Positions 8,792-16,320 of a DNA stretch of 34,123 nucleotides are shown here, in pieces; the stretch's first letter is position 1, and the number at the start of each line of letters is the position of its first letter. A program made the translations under genes and the position numbers. The DNA lies in NCBI GenBank assembly GCA_018652335.1, contig JABICI010000008.1, positions 1 through 34,123 of the forward strand, in the 5' to 3' direction. The notes beneath the pieces are model-generated. The model did no database searches. It saw nothing but the letters and a program-made list of their open reading frames with translations, and was not told the DNA's origin. The stretch is from Flavobacteriales bacterium. Its GTDB lineage: Bacteria; Bacteroidota; Bacteroidia; Flavobacteriales; BACL11.

Positions 8792-8799
8792 CAAATATA
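8792..8799 (-). promoter_or_regulatory. -7 promoter element (TATATTTG) for divIC-mutase
   Basis: Exact TAnnTTTG on the minus strand, separated from the divIC ATG by only CTAA. Transcription would start at or within a few bases of the start codon, so the mRNA may be leaderless. Confidence 0.6.
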
Positions 8800-8868
8800 T
8801 ATAAAAAATATGCCTGATAATTATGATAAAATCAAATAAGAAATAATCTAGTAACTATAAATTTTCCT

Positions 8869-9588
8869 TTAAAATTTAACTTGTTTTCCTAAGATAAAAA
8901 TAGTAGGTTTTTTTGGTATAATAACTTTGGTGTTTTTCCACTCAATCGCAGTCTTTGTCTTTATATTTTCATTAATAGTAGTTATGTCAGTTGCTATGCA
9001 AATTTTTGTGTATTTGCTACACGTATTTATTAAAGCTTCAAATAACTGATTGTTTCTGTAAGGTGTTTCGATAAATATTTGGGTTTGATCTTCTCTGCTA
9101 ATTTTTTCCTCTAATCTTCTAATGCTTTTTTTCCTTTCTGATTTATCAATAGGAAGATATCCGTTAAAAGTAAATTTTTGTCCATTTAGTCCAGATGCCA
9201 TAAGTGCTAATAATATAGAAGAGGGGCCAACTAATGGTATTACATTAATGTCAAAATCATGAGCATAAGCAACAATTTTAGATCCTGGATCGGCAACGCA
9301 TGGGAGTCCTGATTCTGAAATAATGCCTACATCTTGGCCTCGTAAAATATGGGGTAGAAAGTCTTTCTCAAGATCTATATTGTTGTGTTTCCCAAAACAA
9401 TAGAAGGTAATATTATCTATATCTTTTTCCTTATCTATTGTTCTTATGTATCTTCTTGTTGTTCTTATATTTTCAACAATGAATACATTGATTTTTTGAA
9501 CTGCTTTAATAATAGGTGATGTTAGTGTATCCTTTTGAGTTCCATCTCCAATTACAGTTGGTATTAAATATAAATTTCCTTTATTCAA
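8869..9588 (-). CDS. Short RsmI-like SAM-dependent methyltransferase (tetrapyrrole methylase fold)
   Basis: A 239-residue protein of the tetrapyrrole (SAM) methylase superfamily. The N-terminus NLYLIPTVIGD, the loop GIISESGLPCVADPGSKIV at about 92-110, the LVGPSSILLALMASGLNGQ segment at about 118-136 and NGYLP correspond to the successive motifs of RsmI, the 16S rRNA C1402 2'-O-methyltransferase. It is shorter than E. coli RsmI (286 residues) and has no C-terminal extension. Bacteroidota often encode such a short paralogue besides a true RsmI, so the exact rRNA or other target is uncertain. Its start overlaps the end of the phosphatase gene by 8 nt, placing it in the dnaA-phosphatase-methyltransferase transcript. 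Confidence 0.75.
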   Translation of the reverse strand: MNKGNLYLIPTVIGDGTQKDTLTSPIIKAVQKINVFIVENIRTTRRYIRTIDKEKDIDNITFYCFGKHNNIDLEKDFLPHILRGQDVGIISESGLPCVADPGSKIVAYAHDFDINVIPLVGPSSILLALMASGLNGQKFTFNGYLPIDKSERKKSIRRLEEKISREDQTQIFIETPYRNNQLFEALINTCSKYTKICIATDITTINENIKTKTAIEWKNTKVIIPKKPTIFILGKQVKF

Positions 9589-10027
9589 TTTTTATTGCAA
9601 TTTTTTCGCATGCCTCATTTAGCATGTTATAAACCTTTTTAAAGCCATTATCATCATAATATGGGTCAGGAACAGAGTCATGGTTTTTTGGATCTATCTC
9701 ATTAAGAATTAATCTAATTTTATTTCTCTCTTGTGCATTGCTGGAGAGTGAAATTAAATGGCTAAAATTATTTATATCCATTACATAGATTGTATCAAAA
9801 TTTTCAAAGTCAATTCTACTGAATTGTCTGGCTTTGAGTTTACTTATATTAATATCGTGTTTTTTTGCTATAGCTACTGCTCTAGGGTCAGGTGATTTTC
9901 CTATATGATATCCTGCGGTTCCTGCTGAGTCTATTGTTAAGTTTAAGTGTTTAGTTTTTTGCTTTAAGATTCCCTCTGCTAGAGGAGATCTACAGATGTT
10001 TCCTAAACAAACCATTAGAATCCGCAT
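9581..10027 (-). CDS. Low-molecular-weight protein-tyrosine phosphatase
   Basis: A 148-residue cytoplasmic phosphatase. The P-loop CLGNICRS lies at the N-terminus (nucleophile C7, phosphate-binding R13, CX5R), SAGT follows at about residues 34-37, and the general acid is D121 in VPDPYYDD. All features of the LMW-PTP family are present at normal length. Substrates cannot be told from sequence; some family members act on tyrosine kinases of polysaccharide export or on small phosphate esters. It lies 4 nt after dnaA and overlaps the methyltransferase gene by 8 nt, so the three probably form one transcript. This dnaA-linked arrangement is common in flavobacteria. Confidence 0.93.
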   Translation of the reverse strand: MRILMVCLGNICRSPLAEGILKQKTKHLNLTIDSAGTAGYHIGKSPDPRAVAIAKKHDINISKLKARQFSRIDFENFDTIYVMDINNFSHLISLSSNAQERNKIRLILNEIDPKNHDSVPDPYYDDNGFKKVYNMLNEACEKIAIKIE

Positions 10028-10031
10028 GAAT

Positions 10032-11465
10032 TTAGGAGAGAGTTAGTTTCTTTTCAATATCTACTAAATATCCTTTAAATCGTTTATCTGTGTCAGCTAA
10101 ATTATTCACAGTTTTACATGCATGTAGTACGGTTGCATGATCTTTGTTTCCACAATGCTTTCCAATCATAGCAAGAGAGCTTTTTGTCATTTGTTTAGAA
10201 AAGTACATTGCTAATTGTCTACATTGAACGATCTCTCTTTTTCTAGTTTTTGATTTCATTGTTTCAATAGGAATATCAAAATAATCACATATAACTTTTT
10301 GAATAAAATCTATAGATACTTCTCTTACTGTATTCTTAACGAATTTATCAAGCATGCTTTTTGCTAAATCTATAGTTATTTCTTTTTTATTTAAAGATGA
10401 TTGAGCTAAAAGAGAAATTAGAGCGCCTTCAAGCTCTCTTACATTTGAGGTAATTGAGTATGCTATATATTCTATGACCTCAAAAGGAATTTCAATACCA
10501 TCTTTCTTAATTTTCTTTTTAAGGATTGCAAGTCTAGTTTCTAGTTCAGGTGATTGAAGATCAGCCGAAAGCCCCCACTTAAATCTAGATAATAGTCGTT
10601 GTTCCATTCCAACTATATCAACAGGTGCTTTATCTGATGTCAGAATAACTTGTTTTTTGTTTTGGTGTAAATGATTAAATATGTGAAAAAATACATCTTG
10701 TGTCTTTTCTTTTCCACACAAAAACTGTACATCATCAATAATTAAGACGTCAATTGATTGATAGAAATGAACAAAATCATTTTTTCTATTGTCCATTATA
10801 GAATCAACAAATTGTGTTTGAAATTTATCAGCTGATACATAAAGAACTGTTTTTTCAGGATGATTATTTTTAACTTCTATTCCAATAGCATTAGCAAGGT
10901 GAGTCTTACCTAATCCACCATTTCCATAGATAAATAATGGATTAAATGATGTTCCTCCAGGGTTTTGAGCTACAGCAAATCCTGCAGAACGAGCTAGTCT
11001 ATTGCAGTCGCCTTCAATAAATGCATCAAAACTGTAAGATTCATTTAATTGTGGGTTAATATTGATTTTTTGAAGACCTGGAATGATAAACGGATTCCTA
11101 ATCGCAGATCCAGGTCTCATATCTATAGGCATGTTTATAGGGTCATTTTTCAATGCTGATTGCCCACTGCTTGGGATTTTTGTTATGTAAGGTTTTTTTG
11201 AACCGCTGTTATCAAGTAAGATATTGTATTCTAACTTAGCGTCTTTTCCTAACTCCCTTTTGAGAGTTTTTTTTATAAGTGTAATGTAATTGTTTTCAAG
11301 CCATTCATAAAAAAATTGGCTAGGAACCTGAATAGTTAAAACTTTCTCTTCTATAGCAACTGCATTGATAGGTTTAAACCATGTTTTGTAATTTTGAGGT
11401 GTAACATTATCTCTTATAATATTGAGACAATTATTCCATATTTCAGTGTAACTTTTTTCAGGCAT
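10032..11465 (-). CDS. dnaA: Chromosomal replication initiator DnaA
   Basis: A 477-residue initiator ATPase. Domain I occupies about residues 1-85 (YTEIWNNCLNIIRDNVTPQNYKTWF). A linker runs to about 142. Domain III (AAA+) starts near SYSFDAFIEGDCNRLA, with Walker A GNGGLGKT at 181-188, Walker B VLIIDDVQF, and sensor segments LSRFKWGLSADLQ. The C-terminal helix-turn-helix domain carries the DNA-binding signature GNKDHATVLHACKTV. It binds DnaA boxes, opens the origin and loads DnaB. One perfect box (TTATTCACA) is found at 10102-10110, inside the gene end; no cluster is seen, so this is not evidence for an origin here. A -7-like element with one mismatch (CATATTTG) lies about 53 nt upstream. Confidence 0.98.
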   Translation of the reverse strand: MPEKSYTEIWNNCLNIIRDNVTPQNYKTWFKPINAVAIEEKVLTIQVPSQFFYEWLENNYITLIKKTLKRELGKDAKLEYNILLDNSGSKKPYITKIPSSGQSALKNDPINMPIDMRPGSAIRNPFIIPGLQKININPQLNESYSFDAFIEGDCNRLARSAGFAVAQNPGGTSFNPLFIYGNGGLGKTHLANAIGIEVKNNHPEKTVLYVSADKFQTQFVDSIMDNRKNDFVHFYQSIDVLIIDDVQFLCGKEKTQDVFFHIFNHLHQNKKQVILTSDKAPVDIVGMEQRLLSRFKWGLSADLQSPELETRLAILKKKIKKDGIEIPFEVIEYIAYSITSNVRELEGALISLLAQSSLNKKEITIDLAKSMLDKFVKNTVREVSIDFIQKVICDYFDIPIETMKSKTRKREIVQCRQLAMYFSKQMTKSSLAMIGKHCGNKDHATVLHACKTVNNLADTDKRFKGYLVDIEKKLTLS

Positions 11466-11517
11466 TTTTTGGTTCTAATTTATCAGTTGAGTTCTTTGAT
11501 TATTTTTTTGATGTTAG

Positions 11518-11525
11518 CAAATATG
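11518..11525 (-). promoter_or_regulatory. Possible -7 promoter element of dnaA (CATATTTG)
   Basis: Seven of eight positions match TAnnTTTG, on the minus strand, leaving a leader of roughly 45 nt before the dnaA ATG. It is the best candidate in the 189-bp gap upstream of dnaA. Confidence 0.3.
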
Positions 11526-11591
11526 AAAAAGATATTGTTAATATAAAAGAAAATAATGACTTGACTTTAAACTTTTTTTTACATATAAAAA

Positions 11592-11635
11592 TTACTAGAG
11601 AAGATATTTTCTTTTTTTTTAAAAAAAACTAGTAA
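11592..11635. other. AT-rich dyad upstream of dnaA (terminator or regulatory element)
   Basis: TTACTAG (11592-11598) and CTAGTAA (11629-11635) form a perfect inverted repeat around a spacer holding a T9/A8 run that is itself self-complementary. It lies between the stop of the metallophosphatase gene and dnaA. It may end the upstream transcript, bind a regulator of dnaA, or serve as an easily melted segment. The rest of the 189-bp gap (11466-11654) is AT-rich with no DnaA box seen. Confidence 0.4.
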
Positions 11636-11654
11636 ATATAAGTTTTTAGGGCTA

Positions 11655-12560
11655 TTATTTAATGAATATTGGCTTTCCAGAAACTTTTTTCAAACCATTA
11701 TATTGATTAAAATTAAAATCTACTTTGCCAAGATTAATTCCTGCCCATCCAACTTGATTGATAAGTACTTCTTTTTTTTCAAGGTTTAAGATGCTAATGG
11801 GTTTTTTAAGAAAGGTATGAGTATGTCCACCTATTATTAAATCTATGTTGCGAGTTTTTTTTGCAAAAGTAATATCAGACAATTTATTTGATTTATATTT
11901 AAATCCAAGATGTGAAAGACATATAATCAAATCACAATCTTCTTTATTTCTTAAAATATCAGAGTAGTAATTTGCTTGCTTAACTGGATCTAGGTATTTA
12001 GTATTTTTATATAATTTTTTTGGAACAAGACCTTCAAGTTCTATGCCAATTCCAAATACACCAATCTTAATACCACCTTTATTAAATATTTTATATGGAT
12101 TAAATTTATCTTTTAATATTGTTTTAGAGAAATCATAATTTGCAATTAAAAAGGGGAATTTTGCAAAAGGTAACTGCTTTTTAAGCCCAATTAGACCATT
12201 GTCAAAGTCATGATTACCTAAAGTTGCGGCATCATATTTCATCTCGCTCATAAGTTTAAATTCTAATTCACCACCATAAAAGTTAAAATATGGTGTTCCT
12301 TGAAATATGTCTCCAGCATCTAATAGTAATACATGATCTTCAGTTCTTCTAATTGAATTAATTAGTCCTGCTCTTTGGGCCATCCCACCTAGTCCTTTAT
12401 TTCTTCCGCTTGTAAAAGGATGTATATGACTGTGTGTATCATTAGTATGTAATATAGTGATTTTTGTATTTATTTCATTTGATAATGTAAGTTTTGGTAC
12501 TATAGATAATCCAATAAAACCAAGTGTTGTATTTTTAATAAATTTTCTTCTATTGCTCAT
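11655..12560 (-). CDS. 5'-nucleotidase-type metallophosphatase (catalytic half), Tat-exported
   Basis: A 301-residue calcineurin-like metallophosphatase. It begins with a Tat-type signal (RRKFIKN followed by a hydrophobic stretch to about residue 25). The di-metal site motifs are in order: HTNDTHSH (D41, H43), DAGDIFQG (D84), GNHDFDNG (N116, H117), SHLG (H217) and GGHTHTF (H246, H248). This is the N-terminal catalytic domain of UshA-like 5'-nucleotidases; the C-terminal substrate-binding domain is absent here and encoded by the preceding gene at 12569-13270, 8 nt upstream. The pair would hydrolyse nucleotides or nucleotide sugars outside the inner membrane to recover phosphate and nucleosides. 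Split two-gene versions occur in flavobacteria. Substrate is not determined. Confidence 0.88.
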   Translation of the reverse strand: MSNRRKFIKNTTLGFIGLSIVPKLTLSNEINTKITILHTNDTHSHIHPFTSGRNKGLGGMAQRAGLINSIRRTEDHVLLLDAGDIFQGTPYFNFYGGELEFKLMSEMKYDAATLGNHDFDNGLIGLKKQLPFAKFPFLIANYDFSKTILKDKFNPYKIFNKGGIKIGVFGIGIELEGLVPKKLYKNTKYLDPVKQANYYSDILRNKEDCDLIICLSHLGFKYKSNKLSDITFAKKTRNIDLIIGGHTHTFLKKPISILNLEKKEVLINQVGWAGINLGKVDFNFNQYNGLKKVSGKPIFIK

Positions 12561-12568
12561 TTTTGATT

Positions 12569-13270
12569 TTAGTTATTAATTATTTCAATCCTATTATCAA
12601 GTCTAATATCTATTGTGTCATTTTTTTCACAATAGTCAATTATTGCATCTCTAAGCTTTAAACCAATTTTATGTTGTTTTTTACCTTTAAAAAAACTCAT
12701 TTTATCACCTCCATTAGCAAGATAATCAGAAGTTAAAACTCTTACGGTTTCATTATTATTGAAGTTAACAGGCCAGCTATGTTCAATAATATTATTATTC
12801 TTATCTATTTTGATGTTTAGCCCCGAAAATGGCTCTCCACCTCTAAGGCTAATGTAATTCAGTAGTTCTATGAAATCAGTTTTATTTAACTCCAGTATAA
12901 CCAACTCATTTTCAAATGGCATGAGTTCAAAAATTTTACCTCTTGTTATATTTCCTTTATCTATTGTTGTTCTTAAGCCCCCATTGTTAAATACACATAT
13001 ATTAGCGTCACAGTAATTTAAACATAAATCAGCAACAAAATTCCCTATTGTGCTTTGTGGACGTCCTTTTGTTAAATCATTTTTTGTGTAAACAAGAGTT
13101 TCATTCATCTGTTCCTCAATTTCACTTTGATATGGTTGTATTATATAATATATTGTACTGTCAATAACTGATTTGACATTTAAAACGTTAGAATCAAATG
13201 AATTTAGATGATATGTTGTTTCACAAGAGTAAAAAAGAAATGTAATTAGTATTATGTAAATTTTCTTCAT
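12569..13270 (-). CDS. 5'-nucleotidase C-terminal (substrate-binding) domain lipoprotein
   Basis: A 233-residue lipoprotein. The signal peptide ends in a lipobox FYSC (C16). The remainder is the UshA C-terminal domain: TIGNFVADLCLNYCDANICVFNNGGLRTTIDKGNIT, then FELMPFENEL and LTSDYLANGGD, which are the nucleotide-binding segments. It lacks any metallophosphatase part and must work with the catalytic half encoded 8 nt downstream. The two halves carry different export signals (lipoprotein Sec signal versus Tat signal), so they would meet in the periplasm with this half membrane-anchored. Divergent to the thioesterase gene, with a 44-bp shared intergenic region. No perfect -7 element was found for this gene. 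Confidence 0.85.
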   Translation of the reverse strand: MKKIYIILITFLFYSCETTYHLNSFDSNVLNVKSVIDSTIYYIIQPYQSEIEEQMNETLVYTKNDLTKGRPQSTIGNFVADLCLNYCDANICVFNNGGLRTTIDKGNITRGKIFELMPFENELVILELNKTDFIELLNYISLRGGEPFSGLNIKIDKNNNIIEHSWPVNFNNNETVRVLTSDYLANGGDKMSFFKGKKQHKIGLKLRDAIIDYCEKNDTIDIRLDNRIEIINN

Positions 13271-13302
13271 GTTACAATATTACAAATTTTACAGGATTTA
13301 TG

Positions 13303-13310
13303 TATAATTG
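13303..13310 (+). promoter_or_regulatory. Possible -7 promoter element of the thioesterase gene (TATAATTG)
   Basis: Matches TAnnTTTG at seven of eight positions and ends 4 nt before the preferred ATG at 13315, so the mRNA could be leaderless. It overlaps the alternative upstream ATG at 13300, which argues against that start. Confidence 0.35.
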
Positions 13311-13314
13311 CAAT

Positions 13315-13719
13315 ATGTATAATTTTGATAAAAAGATTAGAGTTAGGTATGCTGAAACAGATCAGATGAGTTATGTTTATTATGGCGTATATGCTCAGTA
13401 TTATGAAGTAGGAAGAGTAGAATTGTTAAGATCACTCGGTATTTCATACAAAACAATTGAATCCATGGGATATGCCTTACCAGTTGTCAACTTAAGCATT
13501 AATTATAAAAAACCAGCATTTTATGATGATAAGCTGACATTAAAAACATCAATTTTGAAGATACCGACTTCAAAAATAACTTTTTATCATAAAATTTATA
13601 ATGAAGCAAATCATTTAATAAATACAGGTGAGGTGACATTAGCCTTTGTAAATAAGATAACTGGAAGAGTTTGTTCCGCTCCTGATTTTATTTTAGATAA
13701 ACTCCAAACTAAATTATAG
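13315..13719 (+). CDS. Hot-dog acyl-CoA thioesterase (4HBT/YbgC family)
   Basis: A 134-residue single hot-dog domain enzyme. The N-terminus IRVRYAETDQMSYVYYGVYAQYYEVGR holds the catalytic-region Asp (D16) and the long helix of the 4-hydroxybenzoyl-CoA thioesterase fold, followed by the LPVVNLSINYKKPAFYDD strand segment. It hydrolyses acyl-CoA or possibly acyl-ACP esters in the cytoplasm; chain length cannot be predicted. Family members usually read YYGNY where this protein reads YYGVY, so the Asn of that loop is replaced. An ATG at 13300 is in frame but overlaps a -7-like element, and the start at 13315 gives the family-like N-terminus. Close to dnaA as in other flavobacteria. Confidence 0.85.
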   Translation: MYNFDKKIRVRYAETDQMSYVYYGVYAQYYEVGRVELLRSLGISYKTIESMGYALPVVNLSINYKKPAFYDDKLTLKTSILKIPTSKITFYHKIYNEANHLINTGEVTLAFVNKITGRVCSAPDFILDKLQTKL

Positions 13720-13738
13720 TAAATTAGATATTTCTATA

Positions 13739-14608
13739 TTAGGTAGTACAAATTTTTTCTAGTACTATTTCAATAAGCTCTGCAATAGGTTTTCTATGAT
13801 CTTTACTATAGCTTTTATTAAAACGATTTCCAATGATTGCACAAATTGTTAGTGTATTGTGTCCAAGAGATCTTCCTAAAAAATAAAGAGCAGATGTTTC
13901 CATCTCAAAATTTGTAACTTTAAATTCATTAAAACTAAAACTACTTAAAGTATTGTTTAAGTCTGAAATTGATGGGCTAATCCTTATTTTTCTGCCTTGT
14001 GGTCCATAAAATCCAGGTGCTGTTGCCGTAATACCAGTATTAAACTCTGAAAATAGTTTAAGTAAATCTTCAGAGGCTTTAACTACATAAGGCGTAGACA
14101 ACTCTTTTGGCCATTTTGCATGTTTAGAAAATAATTTACTTATTTTTAAATCAATAATATTTTGATCTTTATAGAAATGAGCTAAATTGTCAAGTCCTAA
14201 TCCATAAGTAGAAGTGATAAATGAATCAATATCTATATTGGCTTGTAGCGCACCTGAAGTTCCTAGTCTAATTAAATTTAAAGATTTTCTGTTCTTTCGA
14301 TGTGTTCTGGTCTCAAAATCAATATTTACTAATGCATCTAATTCGTTTACAACTATATCAATATTATCTGTGCCAATTCCAGTAGATATTGCACTAATCC
14401 TTTTGTTGTTTAAGACTCCTGTATGTGTAATAAATTCTCTATTTTGAATTTTGTGCTCTATAAAATCAAATTTACTTGAAATGAGTTTAACTCTATCTTG
14501 ATCTCCAACCAGAATTATATTCTCAGCTATTTCATTTTCAGATAGGTTTAAATGATATATTTTTTTATCTTTTGTTATAATTAATTCTGTCTCCGCTATG
14601 GCATTCAT
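13739..14608 (-). CDS. Nucleoside phosphorylase (uridine phosphorylase-like)
   Basis: A 289-residue cytoplasmic enzyme of the PNP/UDP phosphorylase family. N-terminal IILVGDQDRVKLI is the phosphate-binding GDxxR motif; STGIGTDNIDIVVNEL and LIRLGTSGALQ form the central core; and TNFEMETSALYFLGRSLGH carries the Glu-Met-Glu signature that contacts the ribose. GFYGPQGR is the base-side segment typical of uridine-phosphorylase-like members. It would split a nucleoside with phosphate into base and ribose-1-phosphate for salvage. It is convergent with the thioesterase gene (19-nt gap) and divergent from the stress protein gene. Base preference is inferred from similarity only. Confidence 0.85.
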   Translation of the reverse strand: MNAIAETELIITKDKKIYHLNLSENEIAENIILVGDQDRVKLISSKFDFIEHKIQNREFITHTGVLNNKRISAISTGIGTDNIDIVVNELDALVNIDFETRTHRKNRKSLNLIRLGTSGALQANIDIDSFITSTYGLGLDNLAHFYKDQNIIDLKISKLFSKHAKWPKELSTPYVVKASEDLLKLFSEFNTGITATAPGFYGPQGRKIRISPSISDLNNTLSSFSFNEFKVTNFEMETSALYFLGRSLGHNTLTICAIIGNRFNKSYSKDHRKPIAELIEIVLEKICTT

Positions 14609-14617
14609 TTTATTATG

Positions 14618-14625
14618 TAATTTTG
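14618..14625 (+). promoter_or_regulatory. -7 promoter element (TAATTTTG) of the universal stress protein gene
   Basis: Exact TAnnTTTG match, giving a leader of about 20-25 nt before the ATG at 14654. It can drive the stress protein and pncC, which are 1 nt apart. Confidence 0.55.
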
Positions 14626-14653
14626 CATTAAAAATATAATAAATTTTATAATT

Positions 14654-15529
14654 ATGTCTGCAAATAAAATATTAGTTCCTATAGGATTTTCGGAGCAATC
14701 TATATTAGCACTTGGTCAAGCATTTAATTTGGCAAAGATTAAAAATTCTGATGTTGTCCTCCTTTCTGTGGTCAAGGAGCAAAGTATGATGCAATCTTTA
14801 TTCGTTGATGATTTAACAGATCAACTAAAGCTTAAGGTTAAGCAAAAGTTAAATGAATTAGCGAAACAATATGGTGATAAATTTGGTGTATCAGTTGACA
14901 CTATGGTATCTAAGGGGAAAATTTATGAACAAATAAATGAAGTTGCAGAGTTAATTTCAGCTGATTTAATAATTATGGGTACTAATGGTTCTCAAGGAAA
15001 TAAAAGTAAATTAATTGGATCTAATGCTGAAAAAGTTGTGAGATTATCAAAGTGTCCAGTAATTACAATTAAGGGGAAAGATAATAGAATTGGTTGTGAA
15101 AACATTATTTTGCCATTGGATTTAGAAAGACAGACAAAAGAAAAAGTTACATATGCACTTGAGTATGCTAGATATTGGAATGCTACAATTCGAGTAGTCT
15201 CAGTAGTTTTAAGAGATAATCAGGAAGTTAGAGAAAAATTAAAAAAGAATATCAATCAAGTGCATGATTTTATTGTAAAAGCTGGTGTAAAATGTTCTGC
15301 TGAATTAATTGAAGGAGGTAAGAAAATAACACTTGGAAATTTTGTATTTCAGTATGAAAAAAAATTCGATGCAGATTTAATAATGATAATGACAAAGCAG
15401 GAAGAGTTATCACTTTCTAATAATATTAGTGATACCGCTAGATATATTATTAATAACTCGGAAATACCTGTGATGAGTATACGTCCCAAAGAATCAAAAC
15501 ATATTACTGGACCAACAATAGCATTTTAA
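14654..15529 (+). CDS. Tandem-domain universal stress protein (UspA family)
   Basis: A 291-residue cytoplasmic protein with two Usp domains. Domain 1 (about residues 1-140) starts KILVPIGFSEQS and contains the ATP-binding signature G109-x2-G112-x9-G122-S123, ending KCPVITIK. Domain 2 (about 147-283) has the same fold outline (IILPLDLERQTKE, DADLIMIMTKQEE, EIPVMSIRP) but lacks the glycine signature, so it probably does not bind ATP. Such tandem proteins respond to starvation or stress in Bacteroidota, but the target is unknown. The pncC gene starts 1 nt after the stop, so the two are translationally linked. It has its own exact -7 element. Confidence 0.9.
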   Translation: MSANKILVPIGFSEQSILALGQAFNLAKIKNSDVVLLSVVKEQSMMQSLFVDDLTDQLKLKVKQKLNELAKQYGDKFGVSVDTMVSKGKIYEQINEVAELISADLIIMGTNGSQGNKSKLIGSNAEKVVRLSKCPVITIKGKDNRIGCENIILPLDLERQTKEKVTYALEYARYWNATIRVVSVVLRDNQEVREKLKKNINQVHDFIVKAGVKCSAELIEGGKKITLGNFVFQYEKKFDADLIMIMTKQEELSLSNNISDTARYIINNSEIPVMSIRPKESKHITGPTIAF

Positions 15530-15530
15530 A

Positions 15531-16001
15531 GTGATTTTTAAGGATTTATATGATTATTGTATAGAAAATCAAATTTCACTTTCTTGTGCTGAGAGTTGTA
15601 CTGCAGGTTTAATTTCCTCAAAAATCACATCTATTTCAGGTTCATCTAAGATTTTTAAAGGTGGGATTATTGCATATCAAAATTCAATTAAGATTAATCA
15701 ATTGGATGTCTCACAAAAAATTATTAATGAAAAAACTGAGGTTTCATATGAAGTTGTCGAGCAAATGGCGTATTCAGTTAGAAGAAATTTTAATTCTGAT
15801 TTCTCATTAGCTATTAGTGGATATGCAGGTCCTACAGGAGGAACTGAAAATAATCCAATTGGTACTATATATATAGCAATATCATCCACGAGCAGTACTC
15901 ATTCAAAAAGATTTCAGTTAATTGGCAATAGAGATTCAATTGTAAATCAATCAGTTATTAAAGCTGTTACCTATCTGTTAAGTGAATTAAAAAAGAGGTG
16001 A
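15531..16001 (+). CDS. pncC: Nicotinamide-nucleotide amidase PncC (CinA C-terminal domain alone)
   Basis: A 156-residue enzyme that deamidates nicotinamide mononucleotide to nicotinate mononucleotide, recycling the product of DNA ligase and other NAD consumers. The sequence LSCAESCTAGLISSKIT holds the nucleophile region (S22), followed by FKGGIIAYQNSIK and AISGYAGPTGGTENNPIGTIYIA, all standard for the domain. Only the amidase is present; the N-terminal molybdopterin-binding-like domain of full CinA is missing. The start is a GTG, the only plausible start codon in frame, 1 nt after the stress-protein stop. In many flavobacteria the gene at this position before rpmB is a full-length cinA, so this looks like a reduced version. 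Confidence 0.88.
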   Translation: MIFKDLYDYCIENQISLSCAESCTAGLISSKITSISGSSKIFKGGIIAYQNSIKINQLDVSQKIINEKTEVSYEVVEQMAYSVRRNFNSDFSLAISGYAGPTGGTENNPIGTIYIAISSTSSTHSKRFQLIGNRDSIVNQSVIKAVTYLLSELKKR

Positions 16002-16029
16002 TAAATTTTAATATATTTATTTAAGATTG

Positions 16030-16037
16030 TATATTTG
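16030..16037 (+). promoter_or_regulatory. -7 promoter element (TATATTTG) of rpmB
   Basis: Exact TAnnTTTG, extended as TTTGCAGCCC. The same extension (TTTGCAACCC) follows the rpmG promoter. Leader of about 15-20 nt, A-rich and without a Shine-Dalgarno sequence. Confidence 0.7.
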
Positions 16038-16058
16038 CAGCCCTAAAAGAAAAACTAC

Positions 16059-16298
16059 ATGTCACGTATTTGTCAAATCACAGGTAAAAAAGTAATGGTA
16101 GGAAACAATGTTTCTCATGCTATGAATAAAAATAAAAGGAAGTTTTACCCAAATCTTCAGACAAAAAAGTTTTTTGTTCCAGAAACTGGTGAAACAGTAA
16201 TTTTAAAGGTTTCAGCGAATGCTATTAGAACAATTAATAAAAATGGGATTGCTTCTGTTTTGTCAAAGGCTATAAATAACGGTAATATTTTACTTTAG
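16059..16298 (+). CDS. rpmB: Large ribosomal subunit protein bL28
   Basis: A 79-residue basic ribosomal protein. MSRICQITGKKVMVGNNVSHAMNK and the RKFYPNLQTKKFFV segment are the bL28 signature, with the conserved second half (VSANAIRTINKNGI). Length is normal for Bacteroidota. Only a single Cys (C5) remains, so no zinc ribbon is expected. It has its own strong -7 promoter element and is followed by a clear intrinsic terminator at 16321-16352, so it appears monocistronic. In related genomes rpmG follows directly; here two other genes lie in between. Confidence 0.97.
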   Translation: MSRICQITGKKVMVGNNVSHAMNKNKRKFYPNLQTKKFFVPETGETVILKVSANAIRTINKNGIASVLSKAINNGNILL

Positions 16299-16320
16299 TT
16301 ATAAAATCATACTTTATTTT

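Noticed and set aside
10102-10110. Origin of replication near dnaA
   Set aside because: Only one perfect DnaA box was found, within coding sequence; no cluster or supporting skew evidence could be obtained by eye.
13300-13314. Upstream ATG of the thioesterase
   Set aside because: It overlaps a -7-like element and adds five non-conserved residues; the start at 13315 fits the family.
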